Shown: positions 1 through 11,816, counted from the stretch's first letter. The stretch: DNA of 64,000 bases from Candidatus Chloroploca sp. Khr17 (GCF_004138165.1 NZ_RYFF01000006.1:62001-126000), one strand, 5' to 3'. Notes: a model not told the origin generated them from the sequence alone. A program made the numbers and translations.

Positions 1-10
1 CAACCTTTGC

Positions 11-817
11 TCAGATCCGCGGGAAACGATACTCGGCCACAGGCACAAATTGTTGCACCTCGGCCTGGTAGAGCAACTGGCTAATCTGGATGGCCTGATC
101 ATCAATGGCGATCAGATTGCACGAATTCTGACCTTTTTCGCGCCCATAGCCGCGGTTCGACGTCGTTGTGCCACTCTGACAGATGATCGTGCCATGCTCA
201 AGCTGGGGCATCATAGTGCGGGTATGACCGATATAGCCAGCGTGCAGGTGCCCGGTCAACAACAAATCGACGCGCTGCTCATCAAGCAATTGCATTGCAG
301 AGGTAGCCCCGCGCATCACCCGATTTTTGCGTGCGCCTGGTGGATTCGCCACAGGATGGTGCCACACGACGATCTTATAGACCTCGGGGCCATAGCGAGC
401 CAGGATGCGCCGCAGGTTGGCCCGCTGCGTACGACCCAGCCGTCCGCCATCACTGGTCAACCCGTGAGCCGTATTGGCACCCACCACTACCAGACCTGGC
501 TGCTCAAAGACTGGATTGAGTTCTGTGGTCACGTAGCGGCGATAGCGCCCAAGTGGCTTGAAGAGCCGCAGGTGAAGATGAAAGAGTGGCACATCGTGAT
601 TGCCAGGAACCACCAGTTGCGGTTGAGGCAAGGCCTCACGCAGGGCACACGCAGCGCGCCACTGAGCGACAAAATCAGCTCGTTGGACAAAATCCCCCGA
701 GACAACCACAAGATCGGGTTTGATCGTGTGCGCCTGCGTAACAAGCGTATCGGCAACAGTCTGACGGAAGGGCGGGCCGGTATGGAGATCAGAAACGTGC
801 AAAATCCGATACGCCAC
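11..817 (-). CDS. Calcineurin-like metallophosphoesterase
   Basis: Cytoplasmic two-metal phosphoesterase of 268 aa; the substrate cannot be told from sequence. All family metal-binding blocks are visible: D10-x-H12 in HVSDLHTG, GD at 41-42, GNHD at 72-75, HH at 153-154 and GHLH at 189-192. The start is a GTG with a GAGGAG ribosome site six bases upstream, and that site overlaps the stop codon of the small membrane-protein gene before it, so the two are probably translationally coupled. SbcC lies further upstream on the same strand, but this protein is shorter than SbcD, lacks a capping domain and follows rather than precedes sbcC. It is more likely an independent phosphodiesterase (nucleotidase or cyclic-nucleotide type) than SbcD. 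Confidence 0.85.
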   Translation of the reverse strand: MAYRILHVSDLHTGPPFRQTVADTLVTQAHTIKPDLVVVSGDFVQRADFVAQWRAACALREALPQPQLVVPGNHDVPLFHLHLRLFKPLGRYRRYVTTELNPVFEQPGLVVVGANTAHGLTSDGGRLGRTQRANLRRILARYGPEVYKIVVWHHPVANPPGARKNRVMRGATSAMQLLDEQRVDLLLTGHLHAGYIGHTRTMMPQLEHGTIICQSGTTTSNRGYGREKGQNSCNLIAIDDQAIQISQLLYQAEVQQFVPVAEYRFPRI

Positions 818-820
818 AGA

Positions 821-961
821 CTACTCCTCGGTGGTAGGTACGACGACGGCGGCCCGCGCTTTTTCTCGAGCCAGCCCGATCAAGGCACGCCCAATTAAAA
901 CAGCTTCCACCGCGAGGGCCGCCACAAAGACATAGCGCACCACAAAGGCTACAGTTTCCAT
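821..961 (-). CDS. Small single-helix membrane protein
   Basis: A 46-aa protein starting METVAFVVRY, with one strongly hydrophobic helix (about residues 4-27) and a short charged tail ending PTTEE. I chose the ATG at 961 over a longer in-frame start at 1033 because GGGAG lies at the right distance before it. The stop codon lies inside the ribosome site of the downstream phosphoesterase gene. No family is recognised. It may be a membrane tether or an accessory of the phosphoesterase, judged only from coupling. Confidence 0.5.
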   Translation of the reverse strand: METVAFVVRYVFVAALAVEAVLIGRALIGLAREKARAAVVVPTTEE

Positions 962-1082
962 ACCAATACTCCCGCAGGATAACACGCATCGAAAGGACAC
1001 AAAGTACCCCAATTGTAACATGGTTTGTTGCACTTACCGCACTTCAGTTGCGCAATTGCACGGTTAAAGGGGAATTCTTTCG

Positions 1083-4000
1083 CTAACGCAATTCCCAGTA
1101 CGATCCGGCGGGAGTTTTGGTGATCTCGATCTGGGCAGGGAAGCGGTCTTTTAATTCGTCAATATGGGTAATGACGATAATGCGACGGAAATCGTCCTGG
1201 ACGCTTGTGATGGCTTCAACCATCCGTTCGCGGCCTTCGGCATCGAGGGTACCAAAGCCTTCGTCGATCACCAGGGTTTCGAGGCGTGCGCCGGCCCGAT
1301 GCGCCAGCAGTCGCGAGAGGGCGATGCGGATCGCGAAGTTGGCGCGCATAGCCTCGCCCCCGCTAAAGGCGTCGTAGACCCGCGTCCCGAGGGCGTCGGC
1401 GAGCTTGATTTCCAGGGTTTCAACCGTGTCGCCCTTTTTGGTGTCCCGCTGCATCTCAAAGCTGAGGTGCATCTGGCCGTTGGTCATCCGGGCGAGCAGG
1501 CGGTTGGCTTCGTCTTCAATTTGGGGGATCGCCGTCTCGATCAGCATCGCCTGGATGCCTTTTTTGCCAAAGGCTTCGGCCAATTCGGCAAAGAGGCTCT
1601 GCCGTTCGCCGAGGGCCTGCTCGGTTGCGCGTTGGTGAACCAGTTGCGCGGCAGCGGCTTCGGCCTGTTTGAGATAGCCCCGCTTTTCGCCCAGATCGTG
1701 CTGGGCTACCGTCAGATCGCGACGGGCGCTAGTCACGCTTGTCTGCAATTCGACAGCACGTGCCGTGACAATGGGCAGTTCACGTAACGCTTCGGCAAGC
1801 AGCCTATCCTCACCAGTCAGTTGCTCGATGTGGCTCGCATCACGCGCACGAAGTTCTTCGGTCTGCTGGCGGAGCATCGTATCACGGGCGAGCGATTCTT
1901 CGGCGACGGCGAGGCGGCGGGCGTCTTCCTCCCAATGGCGCAAGACGCGGCTCTGTTCGCGGGCGTCGTTATGGGCTTCGGGGCTATAGCCAAGGCCATC
2001 GCGCTCGTTCATGATCTGGCGCCCTTCGAGGCGTATCGCGTGAGCAAAATCGCCTTGCTCGATCTGGCGGGCGAGTTCAGCGGCCTCGGCTTCGAGGTCG
2101 GGCAGGCTCGCGAGGTCGCGGGCAAGTTCTTCGAGGCTGGTATAGCGTGCGCTGATTTCCCCATGTAGGCGACTACGAACCTGAAGTTGTTGTTCAAGCT
2201 CTTGCAACTCTTTAGCTAGCTGCTGACGTTGCGCGGTCATCGCGGCCGCATCGCCGAGCGCGTGTAGCGCTTGTTCGACTTCGTTGCGTTCCTGTTGGAT
2301 CGCCGAGGCATAGGTGCCAGCCGTCAACTGGGCCTCCAATTCGGCGCACATCTGCTGATGGCTGGCCCGCTCTTCGTGCCAGCGCTCGGCCTGGGCCACC
2401 TGCTGGGCTAGGCTCTCGGCGCGGGCTGCGGTTGTGCGCAGCTTATTCAATTGATCTTCAAGGCGGGCCACTTCGTCGCGCAGCTTTTGCATCTGGTGAT
2501 CGGCGGCGGTTGCGGCCTGGCCTGCTGCCGCGTACTGCTCACGCAACAGCTTGAGTTCATCCTCGTAGTGCGTATGCACCCGCGCAAGCCCCGCCGTGCC
2601 CAGGTTGCTCTGACAGACAGGGCAGACCTCGGTGCCGTCCTGTAACATTTCCTGAGTCTTTTTCAGCTTATCGGCGGCAGCTTTGAGGCGCGTCCGTTCG
2701 GCGCGCTGCTCACTCGCACGATCAGCGGCGGCTCGTTCATCCTGGCGCAGCTGGCTCAGGGTTGCCTCAAGCGTTGCCACCTGGGCGGCGGACGCCTGGG
2801 CGGCGGCCAGATCGTTGCGCCAGCGCGCTTCGTCGCGCAACTGCTTGTCGAGGCGCGCCACCAAGCGGGCCTGCTCATCACGTAGCCCGGTGAGGCGCTC
2901 GGTCTCGCGCACAAAGGCACTCTGCAGATCGTTGGCACGCAGTTGCAACTCGCGCAACTGATGGAGCGTGGTATCGGCCGTCTCGCGCTCGGCGAGTCGG
3001 GCCTGCTTTGCTGCTTCGAGCGGGGCGAGTGCGTCAAACTCAAGCGTCAGGCGGGCGAGATCAGCTTCGAGTTCACGCTGGCGAGCGGCGCGCTGACGCA
3101 AACCATCGCGTCGTTCCGCAGCACGTTCGGCGCGACTTCGCAACACATTGGTGGCCTCACGCAACTCTTGTTGCAACTCTTTCCGCCGATCCTCCAACTG
3201 TTGCCACTGCTCGCGGAGCCCATCAAGGCGTTCGACCTCATCACGAGCGGCGGCAAGTTCAGCCAGACCAGCGTGAATCGCTTCGCGCTGGGCAAGCAAC
3301 GTCTCGGCGCTTTGAATAGCCGCATGCAAGCGGGTCAGCGTCGTCTCGCGCTCGTGCTGCGCAGCGCGTAGCTCTTCGAGGCGACGGAGCACCTCTTTGC
3401 GGCGTTCGGCCTGCTGTTCAAGCACACGACGACGCTCGGTTGCCCGTTGATACTCAAGCTCAACCTGTTGCACCCGTTCTTCGATAGCCTGCACGCGGCG
3501 TTCAGCATGGTCGACCTCAAGTTGCCAAAAGGGTGCTCGTTCAGCCTCAAGGCTCAACTGTTCAATGCTGCCCCTGAGCGACATCAACTGATCAGCGAGC
3601 GCACGCGCACGCTCTTTGGCGCGACCCTCAAGCACCGCATACTCGCCGAGATCGAGAATCTCGGCGAGCACCTGCTTGCGTTCGGCGGGGGTACGAGCGG
3701 TAAACTCATCAGCGCGGCCCTGCAACAAAAACGAGGCATTAATAAACGTCTGATACGACATCCGCAGCAAGCCCTCGATGAGCACCTGGGTCTCACGCAC
3801 AGCCGTCTCAGCGATAGGACGCCAGCCCTGGGGTCCAGCGACCTGCAGGTCAAGCTGCGTTTTGCCCGCAGTCTGTCCGCCACGCTTCCCGGTGCCACCG
3901 CGCTGGCGGCGACGGCTCACCCGATAGCGCTGTTCGCCAAGCAGAAATTCGAGTTCGACACTCATCTCGCTACAGCCCTGGGCGATCAAATCATCATCGG

Positions 4001-4184
4001 GCATCCGCGCCGTGCCCCAGAGTGCCCAGGTCATCGCGTCGAGCAGCGTTGACTTACCGGCCCCATTTTCACCAGTGAGGCAAACGACGTGCAAACCATC
4101 GAAATCGAGGGCAGGCGGGCCTGCCGTCGCCCCATTTGCACGATAGCACATGAAATTATTCAGCGTTAATCGAGTTGGAATCAC
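1083..4184 (-). CDS. sbcC: SbcC/Rad50-type DNA repair ATPase
   Basis: SMC-like nuclease-associated ATPase of 1033 aa, normally partner of SbcD in opening hairpin and protein-blocked DNA ends. Walker A is GENGAGKST near residues 38-46. Two long coiled-coil arms rich in Glu, Arg, Gln and Ala flank a zinc hook CPVC near residue 521. The ABC signature FSGGEAM (about 936-942) and Walker B LVIDEGFGTLD close the protein. The start is a GTG. No SbcD gene is in the window; the phosphoesterase downstream is separated by the small membrane protein. The gene for a nucleotidyltransferase is 36 bp upstream on the same strand. Confidence 0.93.
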   Translation of the reverse strand: MIPTRLTLNNFMCYRANGATAGPPALDFDGLHVVCLTGENGAGKSTLLDAMTWALWGTARMPDDDLIAQGCSEMSVELEFLLGEQRYRVSRRRQRGGTGKRGGQTAGKTQLDLQVAGPQGWRPIAETAVRETQVLIEGLLRMSYQTFINASFLLQGRADEFTARTPAERKQVLAEILDLGEYAVLEGRAKERARALADQLMSLRGSIEQLSLEAERAPFWQLEVDHAERRVQAIEERVQQVELEYQRATERRRVLEQQAERRKEVLRRLEELRAAQHERETTLTRLHAAIQSAETLLAQREAIHAGLAELAAARDEVERLDGLREQWQQLEDRRKELQQELREATNVLRSRAERAAERRDGLRQRAARQRELEADLARLTLEFDALAPLEAAKQARLAERETADTTLHQLRELQLRANDLQSAFVRETERLTGLRDEQARLVARLDKQLRDEARWRNDLAAAQASAAQVATLEATLSQLRQDERAAADRASEQRAERTRLKAAADKLKKTQEMLQDGTEVCPVCQSNLGTAGLARVHTHYEDELKLLREQYAAAGQAATAADHQMQKLRDEVARLEDQLNKLRTTAARAESLAQQVAQAERWHEERASHQQMCAELEAQLTAGTYASAIQQERNEVEQALHALGDAAAMTAQRQQLAKELQELEQQLQVRSRLHGEISARYTSLEELARDLASLPDLEAEAAELARQIEQGDFAHAIRLEGRQIMNERDGLGYSPEAHNDAREQSRVLRHWEEDARRLAVAEESLARDTMLRQQTEELRARDASHIEQLTGEDRLLAEALRELPIVTARAVELQTSVTSARRDLTVAQHDLGEKRGYLKQAEAAAAQLVHQRATEQALGERQSLFAELAEAFGKKGIQAMLIETAIPQIEDEANRLLARMTNGQMHLSFEMQRDTKKGDTVETLEIKLADALGTRVYDAFSGGEAMRANFAIRIALSRLLAHRAGARLETLVIDEGFGTLDAEGRERMVEAITSVQDDFRRIIVITHIDELKDRFPAQIEITKTPAGSYWELR

Positions 4185-4220
4185 GTTTTTTCTGGCTTCC
4201 CCTCTGCTGTGCCCATCGCT

Positions 4221-4832
4221 TTATCCACCACCCCGCAAGGCCGTTGACGAGATATCGAGCCGGAAGAGATCCTCAGGAATCTGGGTGAAGAGATCCGCCC
4301 ATTCTTCGGGCAGATGCAGATCATCCAGGGTCGCAAACCGGCCCGCGCTGAGCCGCCCGGCCACCAGGAAGTGGCATCCCGCCTCGCGCACCGTGCGCAA
4401 CGCCTTGGCCATGCCTTCGTCGCCACCATAGTACCGCGGCGCAAGCAGGCGCACTGCGGTATCGTAACCGAGAATGAAGGTTCGCCCTGGGTAGAGCCGC
4501 GCTTTTTCGGTGAAGAGGGGCGAGCGTGATAAGACCAGGGTGGAACGCCCAAGAAATTGCCTTGCCCGCCGTTCGATCTCGCTCAGCGCCAGTGCGCCTT
4601 TGTCGGCATTGACGACCGCAAGCTCAAAGCTGACTGGTAAGCCCGTCAGCCGCGTAGCCGCCACCGCCATGCCCTCGTGTCCCGCGTGCAATGGGTTGAA
4701 AGCCCCCGAGAGGATTGCCCCCTCGGGTGGCTCATCAAGCCGAACCGTTCCCGACGGCTCCATCGTCACCGTCTGGAGCGATCCAGCCAGGAGATCAGTG
4801 ATAAGCGCTGTGAGCATAGCTATACATACCAA
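4221..4832 (-). CDS. Cytidylyltransferase-like nucleotidyltransferase
   Basis: A protein of about 203 aa with the HxGH nucleotidyltransferase motif in GAFNPLHAGHEGM near residues 42-54, and a C-terminal ISSTALR block resembling the ISSTxIR motif of NadD-type adenylyltransferases. It probably transfers a nucleotide to a phosphorylated substrate. It is closest in feel to the cytidyltransferase-related domain that in other organisms follows a CinA-like N-terminal domain, which is missing here, with only about 40 residues ahead of the motif. The start is uncertain: TTG at 4832 or ATG at 4817. It sits 36 bp before sbcC on the same strand. Confidence 0.6.
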   Translation of the reverse strand: MVCIAMLTALITDLLAGSLQTVTMEPSGTVRLDEPPEGAILSGAFNPLHAGHEGMAVAATRLTGLPVSFELAVVNADKGALALSEIERRARQFLGRSTLVLSRSPLFTEKARLYPGRTFILGYDTAVRLLAPRYYGGDEGMAKALRTVREAGCHFLVAGRLSAGRFATLDDLHLPEEWADLFTQIPEDLFRLDISSTALRGGG

Positions 4833-4879
4833 TTACACCTGAAGATGCCGTATCGTCATACTGAGCGCCCGTCAGACCT

Positions 4880-5028
4880 AGGGCGATTGCATCTTCTGTG
4901 CATGCACCCCGCCAGGGCACCCCTTGCGGGTGCCCTGGCGGGGTGTCGCCGTTTGCGCCGCTGGTTGCATGCACATGCTGCCAAATAGAGCATATTCTTT
5001 ATCCGGTTTCGTATGATGCAATCGCCCT
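4880..5028. mobile_element. MITE-like inverted-repeat element, family A, copy 1
   Basis: A 149-bp element bounded by 14-bp perfect terminal inverted repeats: AGGGCGATTGCATC at 4880-4893 and its complement at 5015-5028. The 10-bp direct repeat CGTCAGACCT flanks it at 4870-4879 and 5031-5040, as expected of a target-site duplication. The interior holds a GC-rich hairpin centred near 4925 and no ORF. A second copy lies at 45788-45941. The right flank has two extra bases (AC) between terminal and direct repeat. Confidence 0.7.
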
Positions 5029-5034
5029 ACCGTC

Positions 5035-5067
5035 AGACCTCACAGGTCATCAAGACCTGTGAGGTCT
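5035..5067. terminator. 14-bp perfect hairpin downstream of valS
   Basis: Arms 5035-5048 and 5054-5067 are exactly complementary around a five-base loop. It lies 85 bp past the valS stop on the minus strand and probably ends that transcript. Its left arm contains part of the direct repeat created by the adjacent family-A element. Confidence 0.5.
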
Positions 5068-5151
5068 CTGTTCAGAGGGGTGTCTCGCCTCTTGATCCGC
5101 TTGACCTATTTCCTGCTCTCTATCTCCTAAATCCTAGTCTAAGCGTCCGGT

Positions 5152-7932
<2,781 letters not shown>

Positions 7933-8035
7933 AAACGCTTCCTCAATCAATGCTGCATCCGAAACAATCAGGCTGGCACTATTATACACAGAGAACAAAC
8001 CCGCTTTGCTCTGCTCAAAGAACACGGGTACTTTG

Positions 8036-8117
8036 CCGCAAAGACGCGGAGACGCAAAGGTCTGATGCACCTCTATGCACTCGCCTATTTCCTATTTGCT
8101 ATTTCCTATTTCCTAAG
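8036..8117. repeat. Short tandem-repeat tracts upstream of valS
   Basis: Two simple tracts lie between valS and the SDR gene: AAGACGCGGAGACGC-type repeats near 8040-8058, and a CTATTTC/CTATTTG run at about 8092-8115. Similar motifs recur at 45976-45999 (CTTCGCGT repeats) and 5105-5135. No coding or regulatory role can be read from them. Confidence 0.4.
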
Positions 8118-8118
8118 C

Positions 8119-8931
8119 TCAGCGTCGCTTGAGCGCGGCCTGCAAGAGGCGCCAGAGCGAACGATGACGCGGCATCACCTCAAAGACCTTGCCCGAAACA
8201 CCGTCCGTCGTCGAAGAGGCCATCTTGAGGGCAAGCAGCGCCGTCTCTTCGGCGGTCGTGCCAAAGATCGCTTTGATCCGGGGAAACGCCTGCAGGGCCT
8301 CGGCAGCCTCGCCAAGCGCTTCCCACTCATTCGTCATATCGGTAGGCACAATGCCGGGGGCCAGCACATTAAAAGAGAGCCCCGACTGCTTGGCATGCTC
8401 ACGGGCCATGCTTTCGGTCAGGCGCACCACCCCGGCCTTGGAAACACTGTAGGCACCGAGAAAACGCTGCGCTCGCCTGAACCCACCCCCGGTGACATTG
8501 ATCACCTTGCCATAGTTGCGTTCGAGCATATGCGGCAACACCGTCACACACCCATAATAGGTACCCATCAGATTCACCTGAATGACCCGTTCCCAATCGG
8601 CTTGCGGCACATCAAGCGTGCGGCCAAATGGCCCCGAGATGGCCGCATTATTCACCCAGATATCAACCTGGCGATACATCGAGAGCGCATGGACAAAGAG
8701 TTGCTCGACCTGTTTACGATCGGCGACATCGCACGCCATCCCGGTCGCATCAATTCCTTCGGCCCGTAACTGCTCGACCGTCGCCGCAACCGCTTCGGGG
8801 CGTGAAGAAGAGATCACCACCCGGGCACCAGCCGTGCCAAAACATTCAGCCATTGCCCGCCCGATGCCGCGCGTACTGCCGGTAATCACGGCCACCCGAC
8901 CACGTAGAGAAATCGTTTTTCGCCCCATCAT
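8119..8931 (-). CDS. Short-chain dehydrogenase/reductase
   Basis: NAD(P)-dependent oxidoreductase of 270 aa with a Rossmann fold. It has TGSTRGIG at 18-25, NNAA at 94-97 and the catalytic pair Y161/K165 in AYSVSK. The usual catalytic serine, about 13 residues before the tyrosine, appears replaced in INVTGGG (Thr147 or Gly148 at that place). It may be a weak or specialised enzyme. Substrate unknown. It follows the ArsA-like gene by 21 bp on the same strand, so they may be co-transcribed. Confidence 0.85.
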   Translation of the reverse strand: MMGRKTISLRGRVAVITGSTRGIGRAMAECFGTAGARVVISSSRPEAVAATVEQLRAEGIDATGMACDVADRKQVEQLFVHALSMYRQVDIWVNNAAISGPFGRTLDVPQADWERVIQVNLMGTYYGCVTVLPHMLERNYGKVINVTGGGFRRAQRFLGAYSVSKAGVVRLTESMAREHAKQSGLSFNVLAPGIVPTDMTNEWEALGEAAEALQAFPRIKAIFGTTAEETALLALKMASSTTDGVSGKVFEVMPRHRSLWRLLQAALKRR

Positions 8932-8952
8932 AGACTCCAGGCATAGAGAAAT

Positions 8953-10089
8953 TTACGTACCGGTTTCTTTGCGCGGACGGATAATAAGGGTTTCGCCCTG
9001 ACGCGACGCCCGGATCGCGGTAATGCCACGCAACCCTTCTGGCATCAGCAAGTGGCGCCGATATGGCCCAGCACGAATAATAAGTTCATCACCACTCAAC
9101 GTCAGCCCGAGCAGTTCGCGGGGGAGACCGGGGAGATCCAGCGCAACCTGCGGATCAGGCAGCCCGATCAGACGAATGGGGGTCGCTGGAGGGGCACCAG
9201 GCAAGGGTGAGTCACCATTATACAGATGACTCCCAAGGGTCATCAGGACCCCAAGATTATCGGGAGTTCCAAAGATCGGCAAGCCATACACCGGGCGGCC
9301 CTGCCAGATGGTACCGGCCTCTTCCATGACCGCTTGCTGTTCGGCCACCATTGGTTCCAGTTCAGCCACGCCAGTCGGCATCAGCGGCGCAGCCACCAGC
9401 GACTCGACCGCCAACCCAAAGAGTTGCAACGCCGGAATATTGAGCCGTGCCTCGGCCAAGCCTGAACGATCAGGCGGCAAAACATAGCGCACCCGCGAGA
9501 CCTGAGCATTGACCATCTCGTCGCGCATGCGCTCGAGTTGTACCCGTGCATCCTGAATCCGCCCAAGCCAGTCGGTTGATATAGGCAACAGCGCCGTGGG
9601 AATGATCGCCCGCGCCACCGATGCACTCGAACGACCTGGCCCACGATCCAGCCCGATCAACAGGCGTACAAACCAGCGAAAGGTATCCGGTGCCCCCAGC
9701 GACCGCAGCAACGTCTCGGGGGGGCCAGCATCCGCACAAACCAGATCATAATTGTTCTTGTACTTCTGGAGACCGGTGACAGCGAGAAAGAGATCACTCC
9801 CAGGAATAACCGGGAGTTCATCACCGGTGATCGTCGGATTCCCCCCCGAACGAATAGCCCCCCAGACTTTGCTGAGATCTTCCAACGGATCAATACACCA
9901 GAGATCAAGGTTTGGGCCAACTGGGTGTGGTTCCACAGCGGAAGCAACCCCCAACAGCGAGGCAACTGGATGTGCCGGGCCGACGCTGGCAAGCAGCACC
10001 CGTGAGCCAGCCTGCGCCGCTGCTGCAGCCGTGACTGCCGCAGCGCGTGCGGTGACTCCGACGGGTCCAGTAAAAATTAGTGTTTGCAT
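8953..10089 (-). CDS. ArsA/Get3-family protein lacking the P-loop
   Basis: A 378-aa protein aligning with anion-transporting ATPases of the ArsA/Get3 family. The N-terminal strand-loop reads FTGPVGVTARAAA where the family has GKGGVGKTT, so both P-loop lysines are gone. The following LLASVGPAHPVASLLG matches the family STDPAHSLADVLG block. The last ~70 residues resemble the HSP20-like tail of bacterial ArsA homologues (LPGLPRELLGLTLSGDEL). Start at the ATG at 10089, preceded by AGAGGG; a longer frame reaches 10137. It probably does not hydrolyse ATP conventionally. It could be a regulatory partner of an intact ArsA paralogue, which is not in this window. Confidence 0.65.
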   Translation of the reverse strand: MQTLIFTGPVGVTARAAAVTAAAAAQAGSRVLLASVGPAHPVASLLGVASAVEPHPVGPNLDLWCIDPLEDLSKVWGAIRSGGNPTITGDELPVIPGSDLFLAVTGLQKYKNNYDLVCADAGPPETLLRSLGAPDTFRWFVRLLIGLDRGPGRSSASVARAIIPTALLPISTDWLGRIQDARVQLERMRDEMVNAQVSRVRYVLPPDRSGLAEARLNIPALQLFGLAVESLVAAPLMPTGVAELEPMVAEQQAVMEEAGTIWQGRPVYGLPIFGTPDNLGVLMTLGSHLYNGDSPLPGAPPATPIRLIGLPDPQVALDLPGLPRELLGLTLSGDELIIRAGPYRRHLLMPEGLRGITAIRASRQGETLIIRPRKETGT

Positions 10090-10139
10090 GCATTCCCTCT
10101 GGGCCAGAAAACAATCGCTACTTGGCAAGTGTAGCATAC

Positions 10140-10165
10140 TTGTCGATCCTTCAGGCTGCTATAAT
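10140..10165 (+). promoter_or_regulatory. Putative promoter of the fchA-folD operon
   Basis: A perfect TATAAT lies at 10160-10165. The only -35-like hexamer is TTGTCG at 10140, with a short 14-bp spacer. The ~145-nt leader that would follow has no recognised riboswitch. Confidence 0.35.
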
Positions 10166-10310
10166 ACGTGCAGAGGCGCGGCAGCGCAGCCTGTGATCAC
10201 CTTCCACATCACGAACATAACTGGCTGCAGCAACCAGCATCTGGTGTGCGGCCTCAGGATATCCGTCTATTGTATCAGGTCATACGAGTCTATTTGACAG
10301 GAGGCCTACA

Positions 10311-10949
10311 TTGACTGCTTCATTGGATAGCCAGTCCCTTGGCACTTTTCTTGACACCCTCGCCTCACGCGCCCCAACCCCGGGCGGGGGCAGCGTTGCG
10401 GCGCTCAATGGGGCGATGGCCGCTGGCTTGATCAGCATGGTCTGCGCCCTCACCATTGGCAAAGCACAGTACGGCGCGCTTGAAGAGGACCTGCGCGGCA
10501 TCCACGACCGGGCCGAGACGCTGCGGCGTGAACTGCAACACCTTGCCGATCAGGATATCGAGGTCTTTGAACGCCTCTCGGCGGCCTATCGTTTGCCCCG
10601 TACCACCGAGGCCGACGCAGCGGTGCGCCGAGCCGCCATCCAGCAAGTCACCCGTCAGGCCGCCGACATCCCTTTGCGCACAGCCCAGGCTGCAGCAGCG
10701 CTCATCCCGCTCGGTACCACCCTGGCTCCACAGGTTGGGCGCCTGATTGTCAGCGATATCGGCGTCGCCATCCTGATTACCAAAGCGACGATCCAGAGCG
10801 CGATCCTCAATGTCGAGATTAACCTTGCGGGGCTCGACGACCAGCAGTATGTGCGCGAAACACGGGCAAGCATTGAAGACCTTGTGGCGAACCTCAATGA
10901 AAAGACCGAGGAGATTGTCGCAATTGTTCGCGATCGCATCAACGGATAA
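10311..10949 (+). CDS. fchA: Methenyl-THF cyclohydrolase / cyclodeaminase family
   Basis: Cyclodeaminase/cyclohydrolase-fold protein of 212 aa. Stand-alone members (FchA) interconvert 5,10-methenyl-THF and 10-formyl-THF. The family signature APTPGGGSVAALNGAMAAG is at 21-39. The start is a TTG with a strong AGGAGG six bases upstream. folD begins ten bases after its stop. The adjacent FolD lacks its cyclohydrolase lysine, which makes cyclohydrolase rather than formimino-THF cyclodeaminase the better call here. No formiminotransferase domain or histidine-degradation genes are nearby. Confidence 0.8.
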   Translation: MTASLDSQSLGTFLDTLASRAPTPGGGSVAALNGAMAAGLISMVCALTIGKAQYGALEEDLRGIHDRAETLRRELQHLADQDIEVFERLSAAYRLPRTTEADAAVRRAAIQQVTRQAADIPLRTAQAAAALIPLGTTLAPQVGRLIVSDIGVAILITKATIQSAILNVEINLAGLDDQQYVRETRASIEDLVANLNEKTEEIVAIVRDRING

Positions 10950-10958
10950 GGATACGGC

Positions 10959-11816
10959 ATGACACCCATCATTCTAGATGGACGCAGCCTGGCCCAGGAA
11001 TTGCGCCAGGAGGCAGAACTGGAACTGGCCGCACTCCAAGAGCGCCTCGGACGCCCCGCTGGGATGGCCGTCATTCAGGTCGGCAATGATCCTGCCTCAT
11101 CACGGTATGTCCGTACGATTAGCAAACTCTGTCATACCCTGGGCGCTTCGTTCCGCCTCGAACAACTCGCCGCCGACGCTGCGCAGGACGATCTCCTCCG
11201 GGTTATTGCGGCCCTAAATAGTGCCGATGAAGTGGACGGCATCATGATCCAGATGCCGCTCCCGCTCCATCTTGATACCACTAGCGCAATCCTGGCCCTT
11301 GATTATCGCAAAGATGTGGACGGCGTCCATCCGATCAATGCCGGTCTGCTCGCCCAGGGTCGCCCCGGCATTGTGCCCAATACCCCCGCCGGGGGCATGG
11401 AGTTGCTACGGCGCAATGGCATTGAACTACGTGGCAAACGCGCTGCCGTGGTTGGACGCAGCCCTGTGGTTGGGCGACCGATGGCCCAGTTGTTGACCAC
11501 CGCTGATGCCACTGTTACCATCTGCCATTCCCGTACCGCCAATCTTGGGGAGGTCTTGCGTACCTGCGAGATCGTCTGTGTTGCCGTAGGCCGGCCCCGG
11601 TTGATCACCGCCGAGATGATCAGCCCCGGTACCGTTGTCGTTGACTTTGGTACGAATGTTGATGCAGAGGGTCAGTTGATTGGCGATGTTGATTTTGCCG
11701 GTGTCGCTGAACGCGCACGCGCGATTACACCCGTACCCGGTGGCACCGGCCCTGTGACCAACAGTATGTTGATCAAAAATATCATCACGGCGGCTCGTAC
11801 ACGGCTGGTGCAATAG
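10959..11816 (+). CDS. folD: Methylene-THF dehydrogenase FolD, cyclohydrolase lysine replaced
   Basis: FolD of 285 aa, full length. It retains the family blocks [29 protein letters not shown] (NADP-binding loop) and [11 protein letters not shown]. In the active-site helix the usual YVxxKxK reads YVRTISK: Tyr50 is kept but position 54, the catalytic lysine in E. coli FolD, is Ile. This predicts an enzyme that still oxidises methylene-THF but cannot do the cyclohydrolase step, which the neighbouring FchA could supply. Its stop codon overlaps the GTG start of the next gene by one base. Confidence 0.93.
   Translation: MTPIILDGRSLAQELRQEAELELAALQERLGRPAGMAVIQVGNDPASSRYVRTISKLCHTLGASFRLEQLAADAAQDDLLRVIAALNSADEVDGIMIQMPLPLHLDTTSAILALDYRKDVDGVHPINAGLLAQGRPGIVPNTPAGGMELLRRNGIELRGKRAAVVGRSPVVGRPMAQLLTTADATVTICHSRTANLGEVLRTCEIVCVAVGRPRLITAEMISPGTVVVDFGTNVDAEGQLIGDVDFAGVAERARAITPVPGGTGPVTNSMLIKNIITAARTRLVQ

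Noticed and set aside
11-817. Metallophosphoesterase as SbcD
   Set aside because: It is shorter than SbcD, lacks the capping domain, and is separated from sbcC by another gene in the wrong order.
4900-5070. CRISPR-like repeat
   Set aside because: The repeats are inverted and end-paired rather than regularly spaced direct repeats, and no cas gene is present in the window.
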